From Adhaeretor mobilis (GTDB lineage Bacteria; Planctomycetota; Planctomycetia; Pirellulales; Lacipirellulaceae), in NCBI RefSeq assembly GCF_007741515.1, contig NZ_CP036263.1:2481501-2545500 (forward strand): a DNA stretch of 64,000 nt, read 5' to 3'. This document shows, piece after piece, positions 52,486-61,783 of this stretch. Position numbers and translations under genes: made by a program. How positions within the stretch are numbered: the stretch's first letter is position 1; each line of letters starts with the position of its first letter. The notes beneath the pieces are model-generated. The model saw only the letters and a program-made list of their open reading frames with translations, had not been told where the DNA came from and did not search any database.

Positions 52486-54081
52486 TCACTTTTTCGTTTC
52501 AGAATTATTCTTCGATTGGAGGTTGCTGAAGAAATAGTCTTCATAGGTCAACTCCACCCGCTCTTTTTGCGGGTTGCCATCGACCATGGAAGCGTCGATC
52601 TGCTCCTTTAATCGCTCCAGATTATCTCGGTTTAAAAGGGGGTCGTTTGTCCTATGACGCCAGGCGTCGAGTTTCGACTTCAATTCGTCGAGCACCGGAG
52701 ACTGCTCAGCAACTGTCGACAAATCCTCGAATTCGTAGGGATCACTTTGCAGATCATAGAGCTCGTATTTCGGGGGCGACTTCATAAGCTGATACGCTGC
52801 TCGAACAATAGGCGAAGCAGAATCAAGCTCATTTGCCAATTCGGGGATGAAATGATTAGCGGTAAAGTCGTAACCCGGGTTTTCTCTTCCAGCCATCAAG
52901 TTGTGGACCAATTTATAGCGGGCGTTGCGGACGGTGCGTTGCGGATAATAATTGTGAGCCGAATGCGTGTGAAACTCCGTATACAGATACTGTCGCCACT
53001 GGGTCTCCTCGTCTCGCAAGAGCGGCAAGAGTGAACGTCCAGGAAGATTGGCAATTGGCTCGGCTTTCGCCGCAGCTAAGATCGTGGGCATCAAATCCAA
53101 GGTAGAAACAAGCTCTTCTCGAACTTGTTGAGTTAGAATCCTCCCAGGCCAACGAACAATCAGCGGAATGCGGACGCCTCCTTCGTAGGAAGTGCGTTTG
53201 CCGCGCAGAAGGTCGGCGCCATGATCGCCGAGATAAATGACCAAAGTATTGCCGGCCTTTCCCGAACGCTGCAAGGCTGCCAGCAGTTGACCAATCAACG
53301 CATCAAGGCGGCTCATGCTATTGTAATAGCTGGCTGTTTCTGCTCGCAGAGCAGACGAATCGAGCCCCATGTAGGCCAGCGGCTTAATATCTTCTGCTTT
53401 TAAGGGGTGCTTAGGCAAACCAGCGACGGAGTCGAGGAAGGGTCGATGTGCGTCGGGATAGTTGACGGAGAGAAAAAAAGGCTTGTCCCCCTGTTGGAAG
53501 AATTCATTGGCATATTTCGCGTAGTCGCCTAGTTTCTTCCGTTTGAAATTCGACGAGGGAATCTTATGGACGTCAAATGGAAAAGCCGACTCTGGTTTGA
53601 CGTGTAGCTTGCCAATCATGCCAGTGTGATATCCGGCAGCTTTGAGGCTCCGAACCAGATTAGGCGCATCCTCGCGATACATGTGAAACTTCCAGGTGGC
53701 CAGGCCGATCTGTCCGTTCTGATGGGGATAGAGCCCGGTCAGTAAGGCTGCCCGCGACTGGCTGCAACCTGCCTGCGGAACGTACGCATTCTGGAATCTC
53801 ACGCCTTCTTCAGCAAGTTTGTCGAGGAAAGGCGTATGGACGTAAGGATCGCCGTAACAGCCAAGCTCAGGCCCATTGTCTTCAGAGACGATCATTAAAA
53901 CATTGGGGCGCTGAACCGCATGGCTTTGGGCCGCGATTAAGCACAACAGAAAAACACAAGTAGTCACATGCTTGCAGTAAACAAGTAGGGAGCATTTCCT
54001 TGCCGAAAAAATGCCTAGTGGCAAGCCATTCGAGAGTAGTGGCCTCTGCATCAGTTTGGTTAAAGTGCGGGAACAGTTCAT
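52486..54081 (-). CDS. Sulfatase related to heparan N-sulfatase (S1_8-like)
   Basis: A 531-residue exported sulfatase. After a signal segment (TTCVFLLCLIAAQSHA) it reads RPNVLMIVSEDNGPELGCYGD, where D68 and N69 are metal ligands. The formylglycine site is C106 in QAGCSQSRAALLTGLYPHQNGQ, followed by IGKLHVKPE and YLGDHGAD. This order, with the HQNG block, resembles human SGSH and S1_8 sulfatases. The third position of the motif is Gln, not Pro. Its ATG overlaps the SSS-fusion stop (TAATG). In this operon it may desulfate a sialylated, sulfated glycan. Confidence 0.88.
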   Translation of the reverse strand: MNCSRTLTKLMQRPLLSNGLPLGIFSARKCSLLVYCKHVTTCVFLLCLIAAQSHAVQRPNVLMIVSEDNGPELGCYGDPYVHTPFLDKLAEEGVRFQNAYVPQAGCSQSRAALLTGLYPHQNGQIGLATWKFHMYREDAPNLVRSLKAAGYHTGMIGKLHVKPESAFPFDVHKIPSSNFKRKKLGDYAKYANEFFQQGDKPFFLSVNYPDAHRPFLDSVAGLPKHPLKAEDIKPLAYMGLDSSALRAETASYYNSMSRLDALIGQLLAALQRSGKAGNTLVIYLGDHGADLLRGKRTSYEGGVRIPLIVRWPGRILTQQVREELVSTLDLMPTILAAAKAEPIANLPGRSLLPLLRDEETQWRQYLYTEFHTHSAHNYYPQRTVRNARYKLVHNLMAGRENPGYDFTANHFIPELANELDSASPIVRAAYQLMKSPPKYELYDLQSDPYEFEDLSTVAEQSPVLDELKSKLDAWRHRTNDPLLNRDNLERLKEQIDASMVDGNPQKERVELTYEDYFFSNLQSKNNSETKK

Positions 54082-57017
54082 TAATAGCTCTCTTTAGAAC
54101 TGACTACGGTCTGGGAGGATTGCGGAAAGACGTAAGATGCCAACAAGCCGACTGCTAAGCAGGAGCCTACCGAAATCGCTCCGTAAAGCAGACCGTTCGC
54201 GCTGGTTGAAGTTTGTACATAGGCCAGCAGCGCGACGCTGGCGATGGCTCCCAACCAAGCGTGTACCGTGTTGACTCGTTTGGTGAGAATTCCCAGCGAA
54301 AACAATCCCCCGACTGTTCCCAAGAAGAGTCCAAGAATCGATTGAAAGAGATCCCATAAGAAGCGGATATCGACGGTCGACATCAGCATGGCAGACGCCG
54401 TCCCAAGGATTCCCATGAGAAGTGTGATCCAACGAGCAAAACGAAGCGACTGCGCGGGGGTGCGGCGCTGACCAAAGCGGTCGTGAAAGTCGGTCGTCAC
54501 AACGGTAGCGGCAGAGTGCATGCTGGAGTCAAGGCTTGACATGGCTGCGGCAAATACGCCGGCGATGACCAGACCCGCCAGGCCGGGCGGCAACTCTTGG
54601 GCGATGAACCAAGGGAATATCTGGTCTGGTTTGCTGAGTGGAACCAAATTTATAGGGTGTGTTCGGTAGAAGGCCCAGAGTGCCGTTCCTACGAAGAAAA
54701 ACAGCAGTGTCGCCGGGATGCACATTAGAGCGTTTGTCCAGATGGCTTTACGAGCCTTGGCTTCATCGCGAACGGTCAAATAGCGTTGAATGATTGCCTG
54801 ATCGCTCGTATACGGAATGAGATTAAGGAAGAACGCTCCCAACAATACCACGAGAATGCCGTCGTTAGACCAGCTCAAGTCGTGGAAATGTGCTTCGCTA
54901 ACGATGTCAAATTTTCCTTCTGCAGAAGCCATCTCCATAATTGCCGGCAAACCGCCGTCCACATCGAAGGAGATTACTGTTAAAGCCGCCGCTGCGCCGC
55001 CCAGTAGAACAATCACTTGCACTACATCGGTCCAGATGACGGCTTCAATGCCTCCTAGGACCGTGTAAAGGGTGCTTAACACTCCCATGGCGACAATGCT
55101 CAAAGTCAGATCGATACCAGTGACCGCAGAAAGAGCCAGCGCCGGCAGCAAAACCACCACTCCCATGCGGACAAGTTGGTACAGAATAAATGAGACGCTG
55201 CCAAACAATCGTAGACTGACGTGAAATCGTTGTTCGAGAAAATCATACGCACTTGCCGCCTGCACCTGAAGAAGTTTCGGTAGGTAGACGAGTATCACGA
55301 CCCCAGCGACAACTGGGATCCCAAAATTAATCAGGGACCAACTCCAATTCGTGGCATAGCTGCGAGCGGGAATCGAAAGATACGTGATCGCGCTGAGCGA
55401 AGTTCCGAAGATACTGATTCCGGCCGCCCACCAAGGAATGCGACCGCCGCCAAGGAAAAAGTCATCTTCACCCGACTCGCGTCTTGAAAAGACGAATCCA
55501 ATGCCGACCAGAATGCCAAGATACAACGCCAGAACGATCCAATTAGCTCTACCGAAGCTGCGGTGAGCATCTCCGAGAACTGCTGACCAAACTTCTGGGG
55601 TCCGAACGCCCGGATACCTCTCGCCAGTTGGAATGACAATCTGGCGGTTCCAACGCACCACGTTGGTCGTGACGGGACTCGAAAACGGCAATTGAGAGCT
55701 GTTGGCCCAACTGTCGGTAATGATGTTATACTGCAGGATATCTTTACTGAAGCCTTCGTGATCGTCGTAGAGGGCATTTGCCTTTTGCTGAAGCTCTTCT
55801 GCAAGCGCGTCATCCCCCCCTTCTGTCGCTTGTGCGATCTTCCTGGGCAGAACCTGCTCGCCCTGCAGGAAAACGTCGCCGCGGGCGCCGCCAAAGACCA
55901 GCACGGTATCGTGCCCAACCCCAATTCCTGTGCCAGCCATGACGCATCGAGGGTCTTCACCAGGAGGTGCAATGTCGGTCAGCCTAGTCCATCCATTGCC
56001 GTAGGAAGCAAAGTTGATTTTCTCGTTGCTGTACGACTTGGCGCGCGTCAACTCTCGAGCATAAGCGTGCGGGTCAAAGGCATGTGCGTCCGTGAGGATT
56101 TCGAAGCCACGCCCGTCTTGGCGATTCCGCCCACTGAATAAGAAGAACCTATCAGCTTGAACGACGCCAATTGCTTGCGAGCGTTGCGGACCGTTCCAGC
56201 TTGGAAGCTCTTCCCACGCCCATGATGCGGCGGAAACCGCCTCGGGATCGAGACTTAAGCGCAGGAACTGGCTACTGCCGCCTTCTCCCGTATCACCGCC
56301 AGCGAGATAAACATAGTTGCCGATCCGGCCTCCGCAGGCAGCGGTCGTTCCTCGTGGAAGCTTAGGTAAGGGAAATCGCTGACCGTCGCGTTCCCACTCA
56401 GTCGAGAGAGTGACAGATTCGTCTTCGCGATTCCACTGTAGCAAATAAACTTGGTCGGAGCGGAGTGTCTTCGATGGCGCCTCGGCGTTATCTTCTGTTC
56501 CCGAATCGCCGACGCTATGCTCTTGCCATTCGCCACCGATACAGAGCAGTCCTTGATCGGTTGAGACGGCGACGCCATAGGCCATTGGGCCGCTAAGAGT
56601 TTGCTTTACTTCTAGCCATCGGCAGTTGCTTACTTCACCGCCGAGTTGCTCTGAATCGGGCTCCACTGAAAGTGAATCCTGGCTGAAACTTCCAGATTCA
56701 CCGCTTAGCAGCACATAAATGCGGTCGCTATATTGTTTCAGCGATTTCTTGCCGTCGGCGGTGGGATGCCAAGGCACTCCGTCCGGAAAGTTGGCTCCGC
56801 CTGCCACGATCAGAGCATTGCCATCGACTCCCGCAAATGCCCCCGCAACTCCAAGCGGGTCTGGAAAGTTTGGCAGCCGATTCCAATCGAGGTAGCCTAG
56901 CGGTTGGCTGCCTTCGACAGCGGCGCTTGCCGAATCCGTCGCCAAGAATTGCATGGCTAGCAGTGCAAGAAGCAGAATTCGTTTCGTAACGACCGAAATG
57001 GCTTGCGAACTATCCAT
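54081..57017 (-). CDS. NanM-like mutarotase fused to SSS-family sialic acid symporter
   Basis: A 978-residue fusion. After a signal peptide, residues about 40-440 are kelch-type blades of the cyclically permuted NanM mutarotase family (LGVAGAFAGVDGNALIVAGG; FPLPKLPRGTTAACGGRIGN; PCVVFGGARGDVFLQGE-type segments). This family interconverts alpha- and beta-sialic acid. From about 495 to 960 it is a sodium/solute symporter with about 13 helices (ANWIVLALYLGILVGIGFVF, WWAAGISIFGTSLSAITYL, TDVVQVIVLLGGAAAALTV), probably importing the sugar. Such mutarotase-symporter fusions occur in Bacteroidetes and planctomycetes. It precedes the sulfatase gene with TAATG coupling. Confidence 0.9.
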   Translation of the reverse strand: MDSSQAISVVTKRILLLALLAMQFLATDSASAAVEGSQPLGYLDWNRLPNFPDPLGVAGAFAGVDGNALIVAGGANFPDGVPWHPTADGKKSLKQYSDRIYVLLSGESGSFSQDSLSVEPDSEQLGGEVSNCRWLEVKQTLSGPMAYGVAVSTDQGLLCIGGEWQEHSVGDSGTEDNAEAPSKTLRSDQVYLLQWNREDESVTLSTEWERDGQRFPLPKLPRGTTAACGGRIGNYVYLAGGDTGEGGSSQFLRLSLDPEAVSAASWAWEELPSWNGPQRSQAIGVVQADRFFLFSGRNRQDGRGFEILTDAHAFDPHAYARELTRAKSYSNEKINFASYGNGWTRLTDIAPPGEDPRCVMAGTGIGVGHDTVLVFGGARGDVFLQGEQVLPRKIAQATEGGDDALAEELQQKANALYDDHEGFSKDILQYNIITDSWANSSQLPFSSPVTTNVVRWNRQIVIPTGERYPGVRTPEVWSAVLGDAHRSFGRANWIVLALYLGILVGIGFVFSRRESGEDDFFLGGGRIPWWAAGISIFGTSLSAITYLSIPARSYATNWSWSLINFGIPVVAGVVILVYLPKLLQVQAASAYDFLEQRFHVSLRLFGSVSFILYQLVRMGVVVLLPALALSAVTGIDLTLSIVAMGVLSTLYTVLGGIEAVIWTDVVQVIVLLGGAAAALTVISFDVDGGLPAIMEMASAEGKFDIVSEAHFHDLSWSNDGILVVLLGAFFLNLIPYTSDQAIIQRYLTVRDEAKARKAIWTNALMCIPATLLFFFVGTALWAFYRTHPINLVPLSKPDQIFPWFIAQELPPGLAGLVIAGVFAAAMSSLDSSMHSAATVVTTDFHDRFGQRRTPAQSLRFARWITLLMGILGTASAMLMSTVDIRFLWDLFQSILGLFLGTVGGLFSLGILTKRVNTVHAWLGAIASVALLAYVQTSTSANGLLYGAISVGSCLAVGLLASYVFPQSSQTVVSSKESY

Positions 57018-57079
57018 GGAAATACCGTGCTACGTGATTGCGTCAAAAGAGTTCTCGTCGGGAATCGCTTCTGCTACTA

Positions 57080-58105
57080 CTACATTCGGTCGGTTATCTC
57101 AGCTTGGCTTTTGGCAAGCTGGCCGAGATGCGAAGGAGGAATCGCAGGATGGGGGCCGGAATGCTTCTCCCCATTGCAGCTCTTGACGGAGGTCGCCTCG
57201 AAAAGCCATTGACTCATGCCAGTGCTATCCAACTCTTGATGGAGTTGTTTCTCTTGATCAGAAGTAAGCGAAGTCAGAGGCAGTCGACAGCCTCCACAAT
57301 TGATGCCGAAGCGAGTGAGGATACTCTTGATCGATGCGTGAAACGGGTACTTCAAGAGGAGATTGATCATCTGGATCGATTTCAATTGCAACTCTCGCGC
57401 TCTGTCTAAATTCCCTTCTTGAAAGGCGCTAATCAGTTTACGGTTCAGCGGAGCGGCAATGTTGTAAGTACTGCCAATTGCACTCTGAGCGCCAACCGCC
57501 AGAGCGCTCAGCAGCATTTCGTCGGTTCCCCACACGATATTGAATCTACCGTCCATTAACTCTTGGCAGGCTTGGAATTCATGAACCATCGGAGCCGTGT
57601 ATTTCATGCCGGCAAGGTTGGGGATGCGTTCATCCGCTAATTCAAGAAACCGCCGCATATCGAGCACCGCCCCGGTTAGCAGCGGCATGTGATAATAATA
57701 GAAGGGAAGTTCAGGAGCTGCAGCGGCCACTTGAGCCATGCAGTCGACTAACATCTCGACGGAATTTATCTTGTAGTACGAAGGCGCCGTTGCTGAGATA
57801 ACGTCAGCTCCGACTTGCTGGCAATGTGCTGCTAATTCAGCGGCTTCGGAAAGTGAGTTATGCCCCACATGGATCACCGACTTAAGCCGCCCCTTAGCAC
57901 TTGCGACAAATGCTTCTGTCAGTGCTCGCCGTTCGTCGGAAGTCAGCGACATTCCCTCGCCAGTGCTGCCGCACACATAGATTCCACTCACGCCGCTTTG
58001 CTTCAAGTAATCCGTCATCTTGGGGATTTCCGCCAAGTTTAAGGATCCGTTGGCGTGCATCGGCGTGTAAGTCGCCGCTAGGAGTCCGCGCAACTTATAG
58101 TCCAT
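57080..58105 (-). CDS. nanA: N-acetylneuraminate lyase
   Basis: A 341-residue (beta/alpha)8 aldolase of the DapA/NanA family. It cleaves sialic acid to N-acetylmannosamine and pyruvate in the cytosol. The carboxylate-binding GSTGEG is at 47-52, Tyr138 is in FYYYHMPLLTG, and the Schiff-base Lys168 is in AGMKYTAPMV; E. coli NanA has Tyr137 and Lys165. A TYNIAAPLNRKL block supports NanA over DapA. The C-terminus is about 35 residues longer than usual (SWLFEAT... to TDRM). It is first in the minus-strand operon, 62 bp ahead of the symporter fusion, divergent from the regulator. Confidence 0.92.
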   Translation of the reverse strand: MDYKLRGLLAATYTPMHANGSLNLAEIPKMTDYLKQSGVSGIYVCGSTGEGMSLTSDERRALTEAFVASAKGRLKSVIHVGHNSLSEAAELAAHCQQVGADVISATAPSYYKINSVEMLVDCMAQVAAAAPELPFYYYHMPLLTGAVLDMRRFLELADERIPNLAGMKYTAPMVHEFQACQELMDGRFNIVWGTDEMLLSALAVGAQSAIGSTYNIAAPLNRKLISAFQEGNLDRARELQLKSIQMINLLLKYPFHASIKSILTRFGINCGGCRLPLTSLTSDQEKQLHQELDSTGMSQWLFEATSVKSCNGEKHSGPHPAIPPSHLGQLAKSQAEITDRM

Positions 58106-58414
58106 GGTATCAGCCTTTCTTCGTTACTTTAGTGCGTTGGTCAGCTGCCAGCCTTGGTTGCCAACCTTGTCTAGTAAAATATCTTCACTGTTCTGCGAAA
58201 TGGGGTTAGCTGGCAGCTTCCGCGCCCTTGAAATGGAATATCCAAGGCTCCTTTACCGGTTCTCTCCACGGTTGAGTCCATCGAAAGTTGGCAGAAAAAC
58301 CCTTGCTGGAAGTTGTTTGTAGCCCGGAGGGGCTGCCGTGGCACTTGCTTAGGGACGCTCGCCGAGAAATTCCCGAAAAACCAGTAATATATCATCGACA
58401 AGTATAACCAGATC

Positions 58415-58428
58415 GATTAGGCTTGCAA
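58415..58428 (+). promoter_or_regulatory. Putative operator half of the nan regulator
   Basis: GATTAGGCTTGCAA. Its last ten bases are the exact reverse complement of the copy at 58479-58492. Likely target of the divergent GntR-type regulator; binding is inferred. Confidence 0.5.
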
Positions 58429-58478
58429 GCAGCATGCGAAAGATTGCTTCCGCAGCCAGGAATTCAAGTCGGTAGGAA

Positions 58479-58492
58479 TTGCAAGCCTGATC
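58479..58492 (-). promoter_or_regulatory. Putative operator half of the nan regulator
   Basis: TTGCAAGCCTGATC on the plus strand, which reads GATCAGGCTTGCAA on the minus strand. It matches the site at 58415-58428 with one mismatch over 14 bp, and is 34 bp upstream of the regulator start. Confidence 0.5.
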
Positions 58493-58525
58493 GACCCTTG
58501 TCAATTAACTAATTGGGACTTTCTT

Positions 58526-59608
58526 ATGGCAGGCTCAAGGACCAGAACGCCGCAAGTAATCGATTTGGCAGAGCAGCTCATCTCGGATATTGAATCGCGG
58601 GAATTGAAGCCTGGCGATCGATATCTCACGACGGCGGCCGCGTCGAAGATGCTGGGCGTCGGCAATGGCGTCGCCAATCGTGCTTTGCAATTGCTTGAAC
58701 GTAGACAAATCATCACGCGGCAGCAGCGTCGCGGCGCCTTCGTTGCCAACTTGCCCGGAGACGGCCCGATGCCTCCGCTGCGTCGCGTTCATTTTTTAGT
58801 CCACCAAAACTATCTTGTGACCGAAGGCGTCGGAAGCGATCTCGTGATGCTTGGCATGCAGGAAGAGCTGCCCGGTGTCCATGTGCAAATCAGCTTTCTT
58901 CCGAAAGAAAACGCCGAGGGCTATGTGGCCGATCTGATCGATCAGTCACTCACCGCCAAGGCACGTGACGGCTTTATCTTGGTCCGAGCTCCCTATGAGG
59001 TGCATCAGCTGGTCAGCAATAGCGGCGTGCCATGTGTCGTCTACGGCGGAGTTTACCCAGGCGTTACCCGGCTGACTCGCATTGACCGTGATATGTCGGC
59101 AGTTGGTTCGCTGGCGATGGATTACTTGCTGGATAGAGGGCACAAGCAAATGGCCTTTCTCTCCCGCCAGCAATCGCTTCCGGGGGATCACAACACCATG
59201 GACGCCATTCGTCAGAGGCTCGGTGCCCGCCAGTTCTTGGCAGATAACCTGACTGAGCGGTTCTTGCCCACAGCGAGTAATGTTTGTGAAGCCGAAGTAA
59301 CACGTTTGTTGAAGTCGAAGAATCCACCAACAGGTTTTATTTGTCGGTCACAACGTTTGGCGGACGCCGCTATGAGCGTTTTTGAAAAGCAGAAATTGGA
59401 GCCCTTCAAGGACGTCGATCTGGTGCTTTGCGACTATCACCTCCTTGCCGGGCATCGTCCGCAGTACATCTATCCTCGACCGGCTTATTCGCTAGAAAAA
59501 CAGGGCAAGCATATCGCAAAAATGCTCGCAGGACATGCGCGTGGAGAAGTGGTTCGGGATGAGATTATTCCGGTGGAGTTAGACGATTCAGCGGCGCCCA
59601 GAGGGTGA
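58526..59608 (+). CDS. GntR-type regulator with LacI-like ligand-binding domain
   Basis: A 360-residue DNA-binding protein. The N-terminal GntR winged helix is VIDLAEQLISDIESRELKPGDRYLTTAAASKMLGVGNGVANRALQ. About 280 residues follow with the periplasmic-binding/LacI pattern (HFLVHQNYLVTEGVGSDLV, IDRDMSAVGSLAMDYLLDRGHKQMAFLS, PAYSLEKQGKHIAKMLAGHARGE), so it resembles XylR/AraR-type GntR-LacI hybrids. It probably binds a sialic acid catabolite and controls the divergent nan operon and the sialidase downstream. The ATG at 58526 is preceded by AGTTTTCTT-type sequence without a strong ribosome site. Confidence 0.88.
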   Translation: MAGSRTRTPQVIDLAEQLISDIESRELKPGDRYLTTAAASKMLGVGNGVANRALQLLERRQIITRQQRRGAFVANLPGDGPMPPLRRVHFLVHQNYLVTEGVGSDLVMLGMQEELPGVHVQISFLPKENAEGYVADLIDQSLTAKARDGFILVRAPYEVHQLVSNSGVPCVVYGGVYPGVTRLTRIDRDMSAVGSLAMDYLLDRGHKQMAFLSRQQSLPGDHNTMDAIRQRLGARQFLADNLTERFLPTASNVCEAEVTRLLKSKNPPTGFICRSQRLADAAMSVFEKQKLEPFKDVDLVLCDYHLLAGHRPQYIYPRPAYSLEKQGKHIAKMLAGHARGEVVRDEIIPVELDDSAAPRG

Positions 59609-59702
59609 CAGTAGTAGAGCTCAGGCACAGAACTATCAAGTGGCAAGCATTCTCCTTGGCAGGGCGATGCGGAAGTAAAAACGTACTGAGGCAACAGTTC
59701 GT

Positions 59703-61229
59703 ATGAAGAAGCTGTTCTTAAATCTCGCGATAAACACTTGCTGGCTACCGCTTTTGGCATTGCAGCCTGGGGTGTGTGGCCTGGGGCAAGCGTACGCTGC
59801 GATTACCGAAGTGAACGTCTACACTTCCGGCACAGAAGGCTACAACATATTCCGCATTCCTACGATCGTGAAAGCGGCGAATGGGGATTTATTGGCATTT
59901 GCCGAGGCGCGTTCGGGAGGCGACGCTAGTTCCATCGACATTGTCGTCAAGCGATCCGTCGATTCAGGCGCCACTTGGGGCGGGCTCAACGTTGTGATGG
60001 ACAACGCCGATTTCGAGCAGTATTTTCCCTCGGGAAACATTCCAGAAGTCACCGTTGGAAATCAGTCTCCGGTCGTTGACCTGCTCGATCCGGTTCATCC
60101 GGGCAGGATTTGGATGCCGTTCACGCTGGAGAACGACCGAGTTTTCGTGACCTATAGCGACGATAACGGCGCAAGCTGGGCACCACAGGCTGAGATCACC
60201 TCAACTGCCAAAGACCCAAGTTGGGGCTGGTACGCCACTGGGCCAGTGCATGGCATTCAACTTGAACGAGGCGACAACGCAGGGCGATTGATTATTCCCT
60301 CCGATCATAGTCTCAGCGGCGTTGCCTCCAGCGGCGCTCATGTATTATACAGCGACGATCATGGGCAATCGTGGCAACTCGGCGCCGTTGAGACGGGCAT
60401 CACAGCCTCCTCCAACACCTCACCCAATGAAAACGTCGCTGTAGAGTTAGTCGATGGCCGGGTTTATTTTAATGCTCGCGACCGGAACAGCGCCAACCCT
60501 GGTACGCGAAGCGTTACCTACAGCAGTGATGGCGGATTGACGTACGACGGCAGATTCAAACATGAAACAGGGATTACTTCGCCTGTGGTCCAGAATTCTG
60601 CGTTACGCTTTCGCGCCGTCGATCAGGGAGACGACCAGAACATCATTTTGTATTCGGGGCCCAGTCATCCTAGCAAGCGAGTTGATTTGACCATCCGCGC
60701 CAGTCTGGACGAATCAGCAAATTGGACTCAAGAAACGATAATTCACTCGGGGCCTGCCGCCTACTCAGATTTGGTAAAGCTCAATCAAGATCAGTTTGGC
60801 GTGCTGTTTGAAGCAGGCGATTCCCTCTACGACGAAATTTTGTTCGCGACTGTGGATTACAGCGATCTCAATCCGTCTGTTTGGAATGGGATCCAAGGCG
60901 ACGTCAATCAGAGCGGCGCGCTCGATGCGGCGGATTTGCCTTATTTTGTGAGCGTGTGGAATCCGGCGCCCGGCGTGACTTATGAAGGTCAAGAAGTAAG
61001 TTACCTCCACGGAGATCTCAACTTCAACGGGCATAATGATTTAGAAGACGTGTTCTTGATGCGGCAAGCGCTTCTAGCGGCAGGAATTCCTCCTCGCGCG
61101 CTCGGCGCGTTGTTGCAAGTGCCCGAACCGTCCGCAGGAATTTCGTTAGGTATCTTCTTGTTTTCCATCACAGCTTCGCTGTCTCGGCGGCGTGGCAAAG
61201 AAAGACAGGACAGAGAAAGGCACAACTGA
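59703..61229 (+). CDS. Surface sialidase with dockerin-like segment and PEP-CTERM anchor
   Basis: A 508-residue exported GH33 sialidase. Signal: LAINTCWLPLLALQPGVCGL. FRIPTIVKA has the canonical FRIP motif; the acid/base Asp is in SSIDIVVKRSVDSGATW, with further Asp boxes YSDDNGASW and YSDDHGQSW. A dockerin-type pair follows: GDVNQSGALDAADLPYF and HGDLNFNGHNDLEDVFLM. The C-terminus VPEPSAGISLGIFLFSITASLSRRR is a PEP-CTERM signal. Unlike the four minus-strand sialidases it would be sorted by exosortase and held at the surface. It follows the regulator gene by 94 bp in the same direction. Confidence 0.92.
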   Translation: MKKLFLNLAINTCWLPLLALQPGVCGLGQAYAAITEVNVYTSGTEGYNIFRIPTIVKAANGDLLAFAEARSGGDASSIDIVVKRSVDSGATWGGLNVVMDNADFEQYFPSGNIPEVTVGNQSPVVDLLDPVHPGRIWMPFTLENDRVFVTYSDDNGASWAPQAEITSTAKDPSWGWYATGPVHGIQLERGDNAGRLIIPSDHSLSGVASSGAHVLYSDDHGQSWQLGAVETGITASSNTSPNENVAVELVDGRVYFNARDRNSANPGTRSVTYSSDGGLTYDGRFKHETGITSPVVQNSALRFRAVDQGDDQNIILYSGPSHPSKRVDLTIRASLDESANWTQETIIHSGPAAYSDLVKLNQDQFGVLFEAGDSLYDEILFATVDYSDLNPSVWNGIQGDVNQSGALDAADLPYFVSVWNPAPGVTYEGQEVSYLHGDLNFNGHNDLEDVFLMRQALLAAGIPPRALGALLQVPEPSAGISLGIFLFSITASLSRRRGKERQDRERHN

Positions 61230-61255
61230 GATTGAAGAGACGCCAACGAGGCAGC

Positions 61256-61292
61256 AAGCTGTCGGCAAGAGTTTGATTTTTTGCGACAGCTT
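61256..61292 (+). terminator. Stem-loop after the dockerin-sialidase gene
   Basis: AAGCTGTCG at 61256-61264 pairs perfectly with CGACAGCTT at 61284-61292 around a 19-nt loop. It sits 26 bp after the sialidase stop. The T run is in the loop rather than after the stem, so termination is possible but not certain. Confidence 0.45.
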
Positions 61293-61631
61293 TAGTTTGG
61301 CGATTGTTTTGAGAAAGGCTTTAGCGAGTTCCCGCCATCCAGGACGCAAGTTGTTTGGAAGCATTTCTGGAGGCTTAAGGAGTCGCTTGAAGCCCGGGCA
61401 GTGAAATAGGAGAAATCTTCAAGGTTGAACGGTAAGTCACTTTTCACAAACCACTTAAGAGGGGGGATTTAATGAGCCATTCAGTTCTGAAGGTTATGCG
61501 TGATCCATTAATCGAGGTTTTGATCAGAGGAACCGATCAATTTGCGGTTGCTCGCTACACGACCATGACAGGAGTTTGCAAGACATACGATTCCGCTGTG
61601 CCAGGCACACGGTCTTGATATGGCACTTTGC

Positions 61632-61642
61632 GATCAGGCTTG
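61632..61642 (+). promoter_or_regulatory. Additional nan-operator-like site
   Basis: GATCAGGCTTG matches the first eleven bases of the minus-strand operator at 58479-58492. It lies 142 bp upstream of the PEP-CTERM gene at 61784 and suggests the gene shares the nan control. Confidence 0.4.
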
Positions 61643-61783
61643 ACCTCGGTCTGGCTTGGCGAGTTGTCAATTGAGCAATCTGGCAGCATGAGCTGTCTTA
61701 TACAACCTTAGATGTTCCAAACAGAAGACTTTGGAATCTTATCGGCCTTCATTGGCCATCACTTTTCGAGGAGGAAACGATTG

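Larger units (their letters stand above)
58106..58525. promoter_or_regulatory. Control region between nanA and the GntR-type regulator
   Basis: About 420 bp between divergent genes. It holds two copies of a GATYAGGCTTGCAA-like motif in opposite orientation (58415-58428 and 58479-58492) that are good candidates for regulator binding. The first contains the perfect palindrome GCTTGCAAGC. No coding sequence was supported. Confidence 0.6.
61230..61783. other. Intergenic region before the first LamG-like PEP-CTERM gene
   Basis: About 550 bp. Besides the stem-loop at 61256-61292, GATCAGGCTTG at 61632-61642 matches the nan operator core, and TTGTCAATT nearby also occurs before the regulator gene. 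A 48-codon frame at 61472-61618 with an AGGGGGG upstream was considered but is not supported. Confidence 0.55.

Noticed and set aside
61472..61618. 48-codon frame with a purine-rich upstream stretch
   Set aside because: Too short, no family resemblance, and it lies in a probable control region.
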